From an uncultured Thermoproteales archaeon (lineage in GTDB: Archaea > Thermoproteota > Thermoprotei > Thermoproteales > Thermoproteaceae): 64,000 nt of DNA. The DNA lies in the NCBI GenBank assembly GCA_938027595.1, contig CALJAK010000007.1, positions 203,982 through 267,981 of the forward strand, read 5' to 3'. A program made the translations under genes and the position numbers. Every line of letters begins with the position of its first letter. Positions within the stretch are counted from its first letter, which is position 1. Shown piece after piece: positions 42,021 through 49,812 of this stretch. The notes under the pieces were generated by a model. That model had not been told where the DNA came from. It searched no databases and saw nothing but the letters and a program-made list of their open reading frames with translations.

Positions 42021-42868
42021 TAAAAATCGGTGGGAGGTCTCTAGGCGTCATTATCCCCAGCGAATGGACGCGGCGTCATGGTTTAACCGCCGGGTCGCAA
42101 GTGAGGTTGCTGGCAGAAAACGACATGTTGATCATATCGCTAGTGGACAGACCCAAGGAGCGGGTTAAAGTTTCTGGCGACGACGTGGAGAAATTGACGC
42201 GAGATATCATTGCGTATTACGTAGAGGGGGTAGATGAATTGGAAGTAGACACGCGCCACTTCTCTACAGTGGTGACTAGGATAGAGTCAAAGTTGCCGGG
42301 GGTGGTGGCTATGGACACTGGCGGAGTTTTGAAATTGAAAATCGTCACTAAGAGAGACATAGACGTGGAGGAGGTAATCAACAGCATGTACACCACCGTA
42401 GACGTCATGTTTACACTATTTCTAAAGTTGTTGAGAGAGAGCGACAGAGAAATTGCCGCCGAGATACTGAGGCTGGATGACCAGTTAGACAGACTTTACT
42501 TTCTGGCGCTGCGTACTGTTAAGAAGAGTTTCGCGAGCTACATATACACCATCACGGCGAAGAATTTAGAACACGTGGGAGACGCCATAGACAGAGCCAC
42601 CAGTTACTACCTACAGACGGAATCACGCTGTGGGGAAATACTAGACATATTCAACAAAGTTTATCAATATCTACAAGTCGCATTCGCCGCATTCCGCACC
42701 GGCGACCAGCGCCAAGCGCTACGGGCGTTGATAGAGCGGCCTAGACTAGAGCGGGAGGTGTTGAAGATACAGTGTCCACAAGCCACGGGGTTTGCACATG
42801 AAGCGGCCTCCATCGTGGGGTTTGCCGCAGACATAGCTGAAGCTGCCTACTCCAAAACAATAAAATGA
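42005..42868 (+). CDS. AbrB-PhoU domain protein (phosphate-type regulator)
   Basis: 287 residues from a GTG. Residues 1-45 form a SpoVT/AbrB-like swapped hairpin (LIKIGGRSLGVIIPSEWTRR), and a PhoU-like helical domain follows (EILRLDDQLDRLYFLALRTVKK, NLEHVGDAIDRA). Archaeal proteins of this type are thought to link DNA binding to phosphate or membrane-transporter control; this is known only by family similarity. It begins 4 bases after the C/D box RNA and overlaps the DUF1614 gene (ATGA). Confidence 0.83.
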   Translation: MERKLIKIGGRSLGVIIPSEWTRRHGLTAGSQVRLLAENDMLIISLVDRPKERVKVSGDDVEKLTRDIIAYYVEGVDELEVDTRHFSTVVTRIESKLPGVVAMDTGGVLKLKIVTKRDIDVEEVINSMYTTVDVMFTLFLKLLRESDREIAAEILRLDDQLDRLYFLALRTVKKSFASYIYTITAKNLEHVGDAIDRATSYYLQTESRCGEILDIFNKVYQYLQVAFAAFRTGDQRQALRALIERPRLEREVLKIQCPQATGFAHEAASIVGFAADIAEAAYSKTIK

Positions 42869-43641
42869 AGATAATTGTGTCGCTGCCGTTTTATGGACCC
42901 CTTGGACTTCTCTACGCCATATTGGCAGCTGCCTTAGTGCCAATCTTCACGTTAACTTTCATAGACGTCCTCAAGACAGTTGGAGTTCCGCCAGCCGCCG
43001 CCATGGCGACCGCGGCGGCGATTTCGTTGATGAGCTTAGTCACGAGTCCCCTCAATTTAGTGATATACAGCATGAGACGCAGGACTTACGTGCATGCGAT
43101 AGAGTACATAGTGGTTTTCGGAATTCCAATACCCCAGCCGAAGGTGGTAATGCGCGAGGAGAAGTCCTACCTAGCGATAAACGTGGGGGGAGCCATAGTG
43201 CCGACGGCGGTGGCTACTTACTTACTGCAATACACAGACGTGAAGATACTTCTCTCCATAGCGCTAGCGTCTGTCTTGACGTACTACAGCAGTCGAGTAG
43301 TGCCGGGGGTTGGGGTAGTGACGCCGGCGTTTGCCCCGCCACTCATAGCTCTGTTTTCCGCTCTGCTGTCCGGCGGGGGTCCCGTGGCTACTTACGTCAC
43401 TGCGGTCTATGGGACGATCATCGGCGCCGACCTCCTCAATCTTGGCAAGATAATGAGGCAGATGCCGCCGTTGGCGTCCATAGGGGGGGCTGGGGTATTT
43501 GACGGGATTTACTTAAGTGGAGTGAGTGCTGTGGTGTTGTCGAGTTTGTTAGGCGATACGGCAGCGGCGGGGGGTGGGGGCACGTTGCCGTATCGCCATA
43601 GTCACATTTCTCTAGATTTAAATACATTTCTATTGATATAG
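42865..43641 (+). CDS. DUF1614-like membrane protein
   Basis: 258 residues with about six or seven hydrophobic segments. GADLLNLGKI and ASIGGAGVFDGIYLSGVSAV match the DUF1614 membrane family. The end is not conserved (GGGGTLPYRHSHISLDL). The start overlaps the AbrB-PhoU stop in an ATGA junction, so it probably works with that regulator. Transported substance or role is unknown. A palindrome follows 1 base after the stop. Confidence 0.75.
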   Translation: MKIIVSLPFYGPLGLLYAILAAALVPIFTLTFIDVLKTVGVPPAAAMATAAAISLMSLVTSPLNLVIYSMRRRTYVHAIEYIVVFGIPIPQPKVVMREEKSYLAINVGGAIVPTAVATYLLQYTDVKILLSIALASVLTYYSSRVVPGVGVVTPAFAPPLIALFSALLSGGGPVATYVTAVYGTIIGADLLNLGKIMRQMPPLASIGGAGVFDGIYLSGVSAVVLSSLLGDTAAAGGGGTLPYRHSHISLDLNTFLLI

Positions 43642-43642
43642 A

Positions 43643-43663
43643 TAAACAATATCTTATTGTTTA
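43643..43663. terminator. AT-rich inverted repeat between convergent genes
   Basis: TAAACAATA-TCT-TATTGTTTA is a perfect 9-base palindrome with a 3-base spacer, directly after the DUF1614 stop. The 110-base gap to the convergent riboflavin synthase also has T-rich stretches (ccccctttctat, atactttataaaat). It may end transcription or bind a dimeric regulator. A hairpin of A-T pairs would be weak at high temperature. Confidence 0.45.
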
Positions 43664-43751
43664 AATATGGAAATTTAGTTGAATAACATAAAGGGTTACT
43701 GAACTCCCCCTTTCTATACAAATAAATACTTTATAAAATATGTAAATTGAG

Positions 43752-44204
43752 TCATATAATTTCGCCAACGTGAGGATAGCCTTGTCTCAACCCCTTGCCG
43801 GCGTAGCGACTGAGGTCTCCACGGAGTAACTGAGCTAAATTCCACACGTGTTTCTTCACTCGGTCTATAGCTATCTCTCTCAACTCTCTCCCCACCCCCT
43901 CCTCTTCATGTACAGTGACGTCTAGCACCAAAACGCCGGTGGTTATCTGTAGTTGCATTAATCCAATGGAGGTGGCTAGGTAGCTGTATTTATCCACGGC
44001 GGTGGGCCCCACCCAACCCAACACCAACACAGCTCCACATCCCTCTCTCGCTAGCTTTGCGGCGGCCCAGACTGTGTTTTTGATGCCGGGCACAGTGAGG
44101 CGCTTCACCGCGGCGTCTGGCAGTAGATTGCGCAATTCTTCTAAAGCCACCGCGCCCATGTCTACTCTTGCAAAAGTGGTGTCCACGACACCGACGCAAT
44201 CCAT
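43752..44204 (-). CDS. ribC: archaeal riboflavin synthase
   Basis: 150 residues. The opening MDCVGVVDTTFARVDMGAVA is the signature of the archaeal pentameric riboflavin synthase, which is related to lumazine synthase and unlike the bacterial trimer. VLVLGWVGPTAVDKYSYLATSIGLM follows, and DVTVHEEEG later. It converts two 6,7-dimethyl-8-ribityllumazine to riboflavin. The ATG lies about 20 bases after TAAATATATATC, in the region shared with the divergent NikR-like gene. Confidence 0.88.
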   Translation of the reverse strand: MDCVGVVDTTFARVDMGAVALEELRNLLPDAAVKRLTVPGIKNTVWAAAKLAREGCGAVLVLGWVGPTAVDKYSYLATSIGLMQLQITTGVLVLDVTVHEEEGVGRELREIAIDRVKKHVWNLAQLLRGDLSRYAGKGLRQGYPHVGEII

Positions 44205-44238
44205 GTACTAAACTACAGATATATATTTAGGTTAGAGC
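44205..44238. promoter_or_regulatory. divergent promoter of riboflavin synthase and NikR-like genes
   Basis: Thirty-four bases separate the two starts. A single agatatatatttag element is about 20 bases from the minus-strand ATG and 15 from the plus-strand ATG. The short plus-strand distance suggests that a GTG at 44245 may be the real NikR-like start. Confidence 0.4.
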
Positions 44239-44607
44239 ATGTCTGTGAAGCGGTTTGGCGTGTCGCTGCCTAGAGAAGTGGCGGAGGCTCTGGACAAAAT
44301 GGCGCACGACCTCGGCGTTACGAGAAGCGAAATTGTGACACACGCACTACAAGAATACATACAAGAAAAGACCGCACACCACAACTCGACTCATCAATGT
44401 ATCGGCGTAGTTCTGGCGCTGTCAGACAGCGGGGTAGATCTGTCGGATTTACTACACCGAGACGTAGTGTTGACTTACAGCCACATGCATCTAGAGCAGA
44501 CTTGCCTCACGGTGGCTGTAGTGAGGGGAGACGGCAGTCAGATAGCTCGCTACGTCCTCGAAATTTCTAGAAAGTCACATACCGTTAGATATGTCCCTCT
44601 ATATTGA
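44239..44607 (+). CDS. NikR-like ribbon-helix-helix regulator
   Basis: 122 residues. RFGVSLPREVAEALDKMA and TRSEIVTHALQEYI form an RHH DNA-binding domain, and the rest is an ACT-like metal domain with HMHLEQTCLTVAVVRG. This keeps the H-x-H-x5-C nickel ligand pattern of NikR. It probably represses nickel uptake or related genes when metal is bound. Target genes are not evident here. A start at GTG 44245 would remove two residues. The end overlaps the JAMM gene by 17 bases. Confidence 0.85.
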   Translation: MSVKRFGVSLPREVAEALDKMAHDLGVTRSEIVTHALQEYIQEKTAHHNSTHQCIGVVLALSDSGVDLSDLLHRDVVLTYSHMHLEQTCLTVAVVRGDGSQIARYVLEISRKSHTVRYVPLY

Positions 44608-45007
44608 GATACCCGCGGAGTTCTTCAGAGAGGCGAGAGAAAAATGCCACCCCGACGTGGAGTGCCCCGCGTTGCTCTTCGGCAGAGGCAACGCGGTAGA
44701 AACTTGGCGGTGGGTAGAGAACAAAACCGCCAGCGCTACACAATTCGCCATAGACCCAGAAGAGATGTACCGCCACCTTAGAGAAGCTGAAGAGAGGGGA
44801 CTACAACTACTAGCCATATTCCACACACACCCCGGCCCCCCAATCCCCAGCGCCGTAGACGTTAGACATATGAAACTCTGGCGGGTGGTGTGGGTAGTGA
44901 CAGACGTCTACAGTTGGCAGTCCGCAGCTTGGATTTGGGACAACCGGCCGAAACCCGTCGAGATTAAACAACGGCGGCAACCCGAAGCCGACGACGCCCC
45001 GGCGTGA
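44591..45007 (+). CDS. JAMM/MPN+ metallopeptidase
   Basis: 138 residues. FHTHPGPPIPSAVD at 77-90 supplies H78, H80, S87 and D90, with one residue fewer between H80 and S87 than the classical HxHx7Sx2D. A Glu in NAVETWRWVENK may be the catalytic acid. Prokaryotic JAMM enzymes release ubiquitin-like sulfur carriers or trim their C-termini. Two MoaD-like proteins are encoded in the window, one with residues after Gly-Gly. The end reaches or slightly overlaps the SRP RNA 3' end. Confidence 0.85.
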   Translation: MSLYIEIPAEFFREAREKCHPDVECPALLFGRGNAVETWRWVENKTASATQFAIDPEEMYRHLREAEERGLQLLAIFHTHPGPPIPSAVDVRHMKLWRVVWVVTDVYSWQSAAWIWDNRPKPVEIKQRRQPEADDAPA

Positions 45008-45282
45008 CGACCGCCCCGGCGTCTCTCCCCCCAGCGCCCCGCAGAACGCGCCAGCTGTGGGTTAGGCGTGCTCCCTCCCGGACCTCCGCCGTTTCCCCAC
45101 ATGCCCAAGTCCCCCCAGCCCTACGGCCGGAGTAGCTTGGGGACTGGCGCCCCTGCGGACTGGGGCTCCTCGGTAAGCCGGGACGCACCGCCACGCGAAA
45201 CGCCGCCCGGCTCCGGTTTCGGGTCCCCAGCCTAGGCCCGCATGTGCGGGGCGCGGCCGGCACGCCGCGCGACCCCCCGCCA
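45005..45282 (-). ncRNA. signal recognition particle 7S RNA
   Basis: On the minus strand the segment has the helix 8 hallmark: TGTGGG, then GAGGTCC-GGGA-GGGAGCA, then CCCACA, matching the conserved SRP54-binding loops. Helix 6 is formed by AGTCC...GGACT around GTAGG and GCTACT. The whole is strongly GC-rich while flanking DNA is not. TATA AAATTTAAATC lies about 25 bases upstream of the proposed start. Ends are approximate; the 3' end may overlap the JAMM gene. Long GC-rich reading frames here are by-products of the RNA. Confidence 0.85.
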
Positions 45283-45295
45283 TGGCTTGGTACAT

Positions 45296-45322
45296 GTGTA
45301 GATTTAAATTTTTAATTTCCAA
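45296..45322. promoter_or_regulatory. shared divergent promoter of SRP RNA and tRNA-Arg
   Basis: The only AT-rich stretch between the divergent genes is tagatttaaatttttaatttcc. It provides a TATA-like box about 25 bases from the SRP RNA start on the minus strand and about 20-28 bases from the tRNA start on the plus strand. Confidence 0.6.
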
Positions 45323-45329
45323 GTGGGTA

Positions 45330-45406
45330 GGGCCCGTGGCTCAGCCCGGCAGAGCGGCGGCCTTCGGAGCCGTAGGTCGTGGGTTCAAATCCCACCGGGC
45401 CCGCCA
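45330..45406 (+). tRNA. tRNA-Arg(UCG) with encoded CCA
   Basis: Acceptor GGGCCCG pairs with CGGGCCC, then discriminator G and an encoded CCA. D-arm GCTC/GAGC, anticodon stem GCGGC/GCCGT with loop CTTCGGA (anticodon TCG), variable AGGTC and T-arm GTGGG-TTCAAAT-CCCAC are all complete. No intron is needed. It is transcribed away from the SRP RNA. Confidence 0.95.
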
Positions 45407-45411
45407 GACAG

Positions 45412-46225
45412 CTAATCTATAACTAATATCGTAATAGATGTGGCTTCACTCCATTGGGCATATGGGAAAAACGCCTCTAGAAAATACGTGCCCACTTCTC
45501 CAAACATGTAGCTATACGAAACTTTAACCGATCCGCCGGCTTTCAAAACTCTCTCTTGAATCACTTGTATACACGGCCCCGTTGAGCCGTCGGGGCATAG
45601 TTCGATTTCCACACCCCGCGAACTGCGTAGATACATTCTGAAGTCTGGGCTACAGGGCGTTGGGGAGAAGTAGACAAAATCCGTCTCTGTGGGGTTCAGA
45701 ACCACCGCGGCAATTCTCAACGTCTCACCTCTCTTGATGACTAACTTATCTACCTCCACGTAGAAAATTACCCCAGAGCGCCTCGACGCGAAATTATTCA
45801 AACTCTTCAACAGAGAAGCGAGATAGTGAAGTTCTCTAGGCAACTCTCCGTCTGTCCAATAATATGTCACTGCCCTACCCCCGTCATAAACTGTGAGGTT
45901 GTAAACGAAATAATCCGCTCCCCCCTGAGCCTCGAGTCTCAAGCCATTGGGATACGCAGCGAGGAGAATTTTCACTCTCCTCTTCAGTTCGTCACTTACT
46001 AGAGCCAGCGTTACGGAAGAACTCTCTCCATAGCCGCTAAAGACAGCACTCCCGTCTGAATGATACACATATCTCTCCACCTTGCCTAAAAACCCCCCCC
46101 GAAATTGTCAACTCAACCACTTTCGTCTCTTGAAGCTCCACCTCTCTTGTCTGACTCACTTGAAGAAAGACTGTTATCACTATTGCCACAACTAGCGCAA
46201 TGAAGACGACAAACAAAAACTTCAC
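45412..46225 (-). pseudogene. membrane-anchored exported protein split by a G8 frameshift
   Basis: A GTG at 46225, about 22 bases after ATATATATACGG, opens a frame with an N-terminal anchor (KFLFVVFIALVVAIVITVF, residues 2-20). It ends after 62 codons beyond a run of eight G (46093-46100). Loss of one G joins TISGG to FLGKVERYVYHSDGS and extends it to a 222-residue frame ending at 45412. That part looks like a beta-rich extracytoplasmic domain (ETLRIAAVVLNPTETDFVYF, and several Cys). No family was recognised. The break could be a real mutation, slippage-based variation, programmed frameshifting or a sequence error. Confidence 0.6.
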
Positions 46226-46404
46226 AATCTCTCTACGCCGTATATATATGTTTATAACTGGCGTCGGCGGATTTCACGCTGTCTCTCTACTGCGATGTGT
46301 CGAACGACGTGGTTTTGCCCACGGCGCGCGCGTCTTCAGTGCTTCACGCGAGTGTGCTGCGACGTGTTGGTCGACAAGTTTTTAAAAGTGTGTAGAATTT
46401 CGGC
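46226..46404. other. non-coding region with possible RNA
   Basis: The region carries a TATA box for the minus-strand exported protein (46241-46250) and gtttttaaaag about 25 bases before the FAD oxidase GTG. Between them, 46265-46375 is GC-rich and has short inverted repeats such as CGCGT/ACGCG around cttcagtgcttc. I see no convincing gene, C/D box set or RNase P signature. Confidence 0.4.
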
Positions 46405-47727
46405 GTGTCTTCATATCTAAAGAGGGAGTTTGGAGATAGATTTGTAGAAGACAAGTACGCAGCTGCGCTGTATGCTAGAGATGCGTTAATTTCGGGAGCT
46501 GCCGCTCGCATCCTCGGCGTGGTGTTCCCCATAGACGAGAGTGAAGTTGTGAAGTTAGTGAAGTGGGCTATAGAGACGAAAACTCCCCTCTTTCCCCAGG
46601 GGAGTGCCACAAGTCTCTCGGGCAACGCCGCCGCCACGGCGCCGGGTGTAGTGGTTAGTTTTGAAAAAATGACTAAGCTGGAGATACATCCCACAGACGC
46701 AATAGCCATAGCGCAGCCGGGCGTTAGGATTGAAGAAATGAATGCAGAATTGTCTAGATACGGTCTACTCTTCCCAGTAGACCCCGGCTCTGCCAAATCT
46801 GCTACAATAGGCGGCGCGATTGCAAACGGCGCTGGCGGCATGCGTGGAGTAAAATACGGCACAATTCGCGATTGGGTACTCGGGTTGAGAGTAGTCACCG
46901 GCAGGGGGGACCTCTTGAGACTGGGGTGTAGAACACACAAGTGTAGAAATGGATACGACCTCGTGAAGTTGTTTATAGGGAGCGAGGGTACGTTGGGTTT
47001 GATTACAGAAGCCACAGTCAAACTCGCCCCCACCCCGGCGTCTGTGATAGCCATATTGGCGTATTACGACGACATAGAGACGTTGGTGGAGGATGTGGCG
47101 GCGGTTAGAACTTCCGGCGTCTGGCCGCTTTTTGCGGAATTTGTAGACGCCCCCACGGCTGGGTTGATTGGGTTGGAGGAGAGAAACGCGTTGTTTCTAG
47201 GCGTTGACGTGGTCCAGGGCGCCGAGGAGTGGGTGTTGGAGAAACTATCCAAAATCAGGGGGGACATAGCGCAGACTGCACGCGGTTTCCAAAACGCCAT
47301 GAAGTTGTTAGAACCCAGGCGGAAGTTGTTCTATGGCCAAATCGCCGCAGCTCGTAGAGATGGGGGGATTTTAGTAATTGAAGACGTGGCTGTACCCGTG
47401 TCTAAACTCCCCACGGCGGTCAAGAAATTGAAAGAAGCAGCCACACGCCGTGGATTACCTCTACTGCTAGGCGGACACGTCGGCGATGGTAATTTACACC
47501 CAGCCACTTGGCACAGAGGCGATTTTGACAGGGTGAAGAAATTTTTGGAAGACATGGCTGAGATAGTTCTAGAACTGGGGGGCACGATTTCTGCAGAACA
47601 CGGCGTTGGGTTGTTGAAGAGAGAACTCCTAGCCAGAGAGGTGGGGGAGGGGGTGTTGAGATACATGGCTGAAGTTAAGAAGTTGTTTGACCCACACAAC
47701 GTACTAAACCCGGGCAAAGTGTTGTGA
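46405..47727 (+). CDS. FAD-linked oxidase, GlcD/D-lactate dehydrogenase type
   Basis: 440 residues from a GTG. The PCMH FAD domain shows PLFPQGSATSLSGNAAA and ATIGGAIANGAGGMRGVKYGT. The C-terminal domain has GGHVGDGNLHP, with metal or substrate-binding His, and ends EVKKLFDPHNVLNPGKVL. It oxidises a 2-hydroxy acid such as D-lactate or glycolate. An Fe-S partner is often needed. DsrK at 51 kb is a similar Fe-S/CCG protein but is better explained by the sulfur pathway. The stop overlaps the next gene (GTGA). Confidence 0.9.
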   Translation: MSSYLKREFGDRFVEDKYAAALYARDALISGAAARILGVVFPIDESEVVKLVKWAIETKTPLFPQGSATSLSGNAAATAPGVVVSFEKMTKLEIHPTDAIAIAQPGVRIEEMNAELSRYGLLFPVDPGSAKSATIGGAIANGAGGMRGVKYGTIRDWVLGLRVVTGRGDLLRLGCRTHKCRNGYDLVKLFIGSEGTLGLITEATVKLAPTPASVIAILAYYDDIETLVEDVAAVRTSGVWPLFAEFVDAPTAGLIGLEERNALFLGVDVVQGAEEWVLEKLSKIRGDIAQTARGFQNAMKLLEPRRKLFYGQIAAARRDGGILVIEDVAVPVSKLPTAVKKLKEAATRRGLPLLLGGHVGDGNLHPATWHRGDFDRVKKFLEDMAEIVLELGGTISAEHGVGLLKRELLAREVGEGVLRYMAEVKKLFDPHNVLNPGKVL

Positions 47728-48593
47728 CTCTCTTTATTTTCGACAACCACGCACACGCCAACGAGGTGACTGGCTTGGGGGCTCTGGAGGTAGTTAAGCG
47801 CTTCAAGGCGGCGGGCGGCGGTGGGATAATCTTCGTCTCTCTCTTGACGTGGTCAATTGGCGGCGTGCCTGGAGACAGAGAGTGGGTTAGACGTCTCTAT
47901 GACCACACTGTGAAAAACGCCAAGGTGGCGGTGGCGAGTGGCCTCGTCTCTGGGGCGGTGGTGGGTTTACATCCGGCGGAGTGTTTCCACCTCCTGCAGT
48001 CCGGCTGGGGGGTTAGAGAAGTGGAGGAATTCATGAATTGGGCTGTGGATCTGGCTGTTAGCTACGTCGAGGAGGGGAGTGCGGTGGGACTCGGCGAGTT
48101 TGGCCGTCCCCACTGGCCGGTGGACGTGGGGGTAGTGGAGCTCTGCGACCGAGTTGTGCATTACGCACTCCAGCGGGCTAGAGACGTAGACGCCGTGGTG
48201 CACCTCCACTTAGAGCGTGGGGGCGCCGCCACGGTAGATTCAGTGGTGAGATTGGTGAAGAAATCCGGCGTGAGGCCGGAGAGAGTAATAATGCACCACG
48301 TCGAGGGCGCGTATGCTGGCTACGCCAGCTCTGTGGGACTCACGCCGTCGGTGCCCGTGGGGCGCCGCGGCGAGTTGGAGTCCGCCCTCGAGTCCGGGTT
48401 GGGTTTCGTCGTAGAGAGTGACTACATAGACGACAAATCTAGACCGGGCGCTGTAATTCCGCCTTGGACACTAGCCGCCAAGGTAAAGAAGTACGTTGAG
48501 TCCGGAGTCTTTACAGAGAGAGATGTGTATAGAATCTGCGTGGAGAACGTGAAGCGGGCTTACGGCTGGCGGCTACCTCTTGAGAGCGTTTAG
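47724..48593 (+). CDS. TatD-related metal-dependent hydrolase (COG1831-like)
   Basis: 289 residues from a GTG within the FAD oxidase stop. IFDNHAHANEVTG gives an HxH pair, VGLGEFGRPHWPV the Glu, DAVVHLHLERGG and RVIMHHVEGAYA two His, and VVESDYIDD the Asp. The metal set resembles TatD but the length and surroundings fit the archaeal COG1831 group. Substrate unknown. Its last 21 bases overlap the convergent aminotransferase. Confidence 0.75.
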   Translation: MTLFIFDNHAHANEVTGLGALEVVKRFKAAGGGGIIFVSLLTWSIGGVPGDREWVRRLYDHTVKNAKVAVASGLVSGAVVGLHPAECFHLLQSGWGVREVEEFMNWAVDLAVSYVEEGSAVGLGEFGRPHWPVDVGVVELCDRVVHYALQRARDVDAVVHLHLERGGAATVDSVVRLVKKSGVRPERVIMHHVEGAYAGYASSVGLTPSVPVGRRGELESALESGLGFVVESDYIDDKSRPGAVIPPWTLAAKVKKYVESGVFTERDVYRICVENVKRAYGWRLPLESV

Positions 48594-49790
48594 CACTTTC
48601 CCAAACGCCGCGGCGGTGTCCACTGCGTCTTGCTCAGTGAGGTTGGGCATCACTAACAACGTCACTACCCTCTCGGAGGCCCACTCGGCGTTGGGGAGCG
48701 GTTTGTACTCCACCCCCCTCTTGTAATAGGGGCAACTCCAGGGGCAGCCCAACCCGTGGCCCTCACGCCTCTGGAATAGAGGCGTTTTGTAGAGAGGCGT
48801 TGGGTAAGCCACAAAGACGTTGTGTATGCCCTCGGCTCTCAACGCCTCCACTACGTAATTTCTGGGCTTCCGCAATTTCTCTATAGACAGTAGTATCTGG
48901 ACCAAGTGCCAACTGTGTCTCACGTGTGGCTTTGGCTTAGGCACGGTCAAAAAGTCGTCTAACTTCTCCAACTCTTCTAACAAAGTCTTTACGTAAGTCT
49001 CCCGCCGCTTTTGCATCTCGGGCAGCAGCCTCAGTTGGTGATACGCCAAGACTCCCTGTAGCTCAGTCATTCTATAGTTGTAACCCAACACTTCATAGCT
49101 GTATTTATCCACTTCCCCATGTGACCTGAGTAGTCTAACTCTCTCGCCGTATCCAGCTACGTCGGTAGCCACGGCGCCCCCCTCGCCGGAGGTTATGTTT
49201 TTCGTGGCGTATAGACTGAAAGCCGCCACGTGGCCGAAACTGCCGACACGCCTCCCCCGGAATTCAGCTCCCAGCGCTTGAGCTACGTCCTCCACGATCT
49301 TCACGCCGTGTCGATCAGCCAACTTGGCGAATTGATCCATGTCAGCCGGCATGCCGGCTAGGTGGACAACCACCACTGCTTTGGTCCTCTCTGTGAGTGT
49401 CTCCTCCACCGAGGCTGGGTCTAGGTTGAGTGTCTCTCTGTCAATGTCGGCGAAGATTGGGACTGCGTTTGCGTGCAACACGGCGGTGGCGCTTGCGGCA
49501 AACGTAAACGGCGTTGTCACTACCTCGTCCCCCGGACCAACGCCGATGGCTTTGAGAGCCACGTGTAGAGCTACAGTGCCATTCGAAACTGCGTAGGCAT
49601 AACGCACTCCCAGCAAAGCGGCTAACTCTCTCTCGAACTCCCTAACCCACTTGCCGTGTTGAGCAGTCAAGACGCCGGATTTCAACACTTCCTCTATGTG
49701 CCGCATGACTTCCTCGCTGTACACCACCGGCCGAGCCACAATTGGATTCGCGCGGATTGGCTTCCCACCCTCAATCGCAAGCATAGACAT
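48573..49790 (-). CDS. DegT/DnrJ/EryC1 aminotransferase
   Basis: 405 residues from ATG 49790; a second ATG at 49784 is about 23 bases from the TATA box CGTATATATATTTG and may be used. The PLP lysine is in FSLYATKNITSGEGGA near residue 190. AVSNGTVALHVALKA, PFTFAASATAVLHANAVP and VKIVEDVAQALGA are other fold-type I motifs. Members transfer amino groups to nucleotide-linked keto sugars for cell-surface glycans. No sugar-nucleotide gene set is adjacent, so the substrate is not known. An unusual CPWSCPYYKRG lies near residue 345. Confidence 0.87.
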   Translation of the reverse strand: MSMLAIEGGKPIRANPIVARPVVYSEEVMRHIEEVLKSGVLTAQHGKWVREFERELAALLGVRYAYAVSNGTVALHVALKAIGVGPGDEVVTTPFTFAASATAVLHANAVPIFADIDRETLNLDPASVEETLTERTKAVVVVHLAGMPADMDQFAKLADRHGVKIVEDVAQALGAEFRGRRVGSFGHVAAFSLYATKNITSGEGGAVATDVAGYGERVRLLRSHGEVDKYSYEVLGYNYRMTELQGVLAYHQLRLLPEMQKRRETYVKTLLEELEKLDDFLTVPKPKPHVRHSWHLVQILLSIEKLRKPRNYVVEALRAEGIHNVFVAYPTPLYKTPLFQRREGHGLGCPWSCPYYKRGVEYKPLPNAEWASERVVTLLVMPNLTEQDAVDTAAAFGKVLNALKR

Positions 49791-49812
49791 AAAAAACTCA
49801 AATATATATACG

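Noticed and set aside
44908-45322. Two GC-rich open frames over the SRP RNA
   Set aside because: They coincide with the SRP RNA and its helix 6 and 8 motifs; the compositions are Gly/Arg/Ala-rich artefacts.
46226-46404. RNase P RNA
   Set aside because: A short type is known in Pyrobaculum, but none of the conserved RNase P core sequences is visible here.
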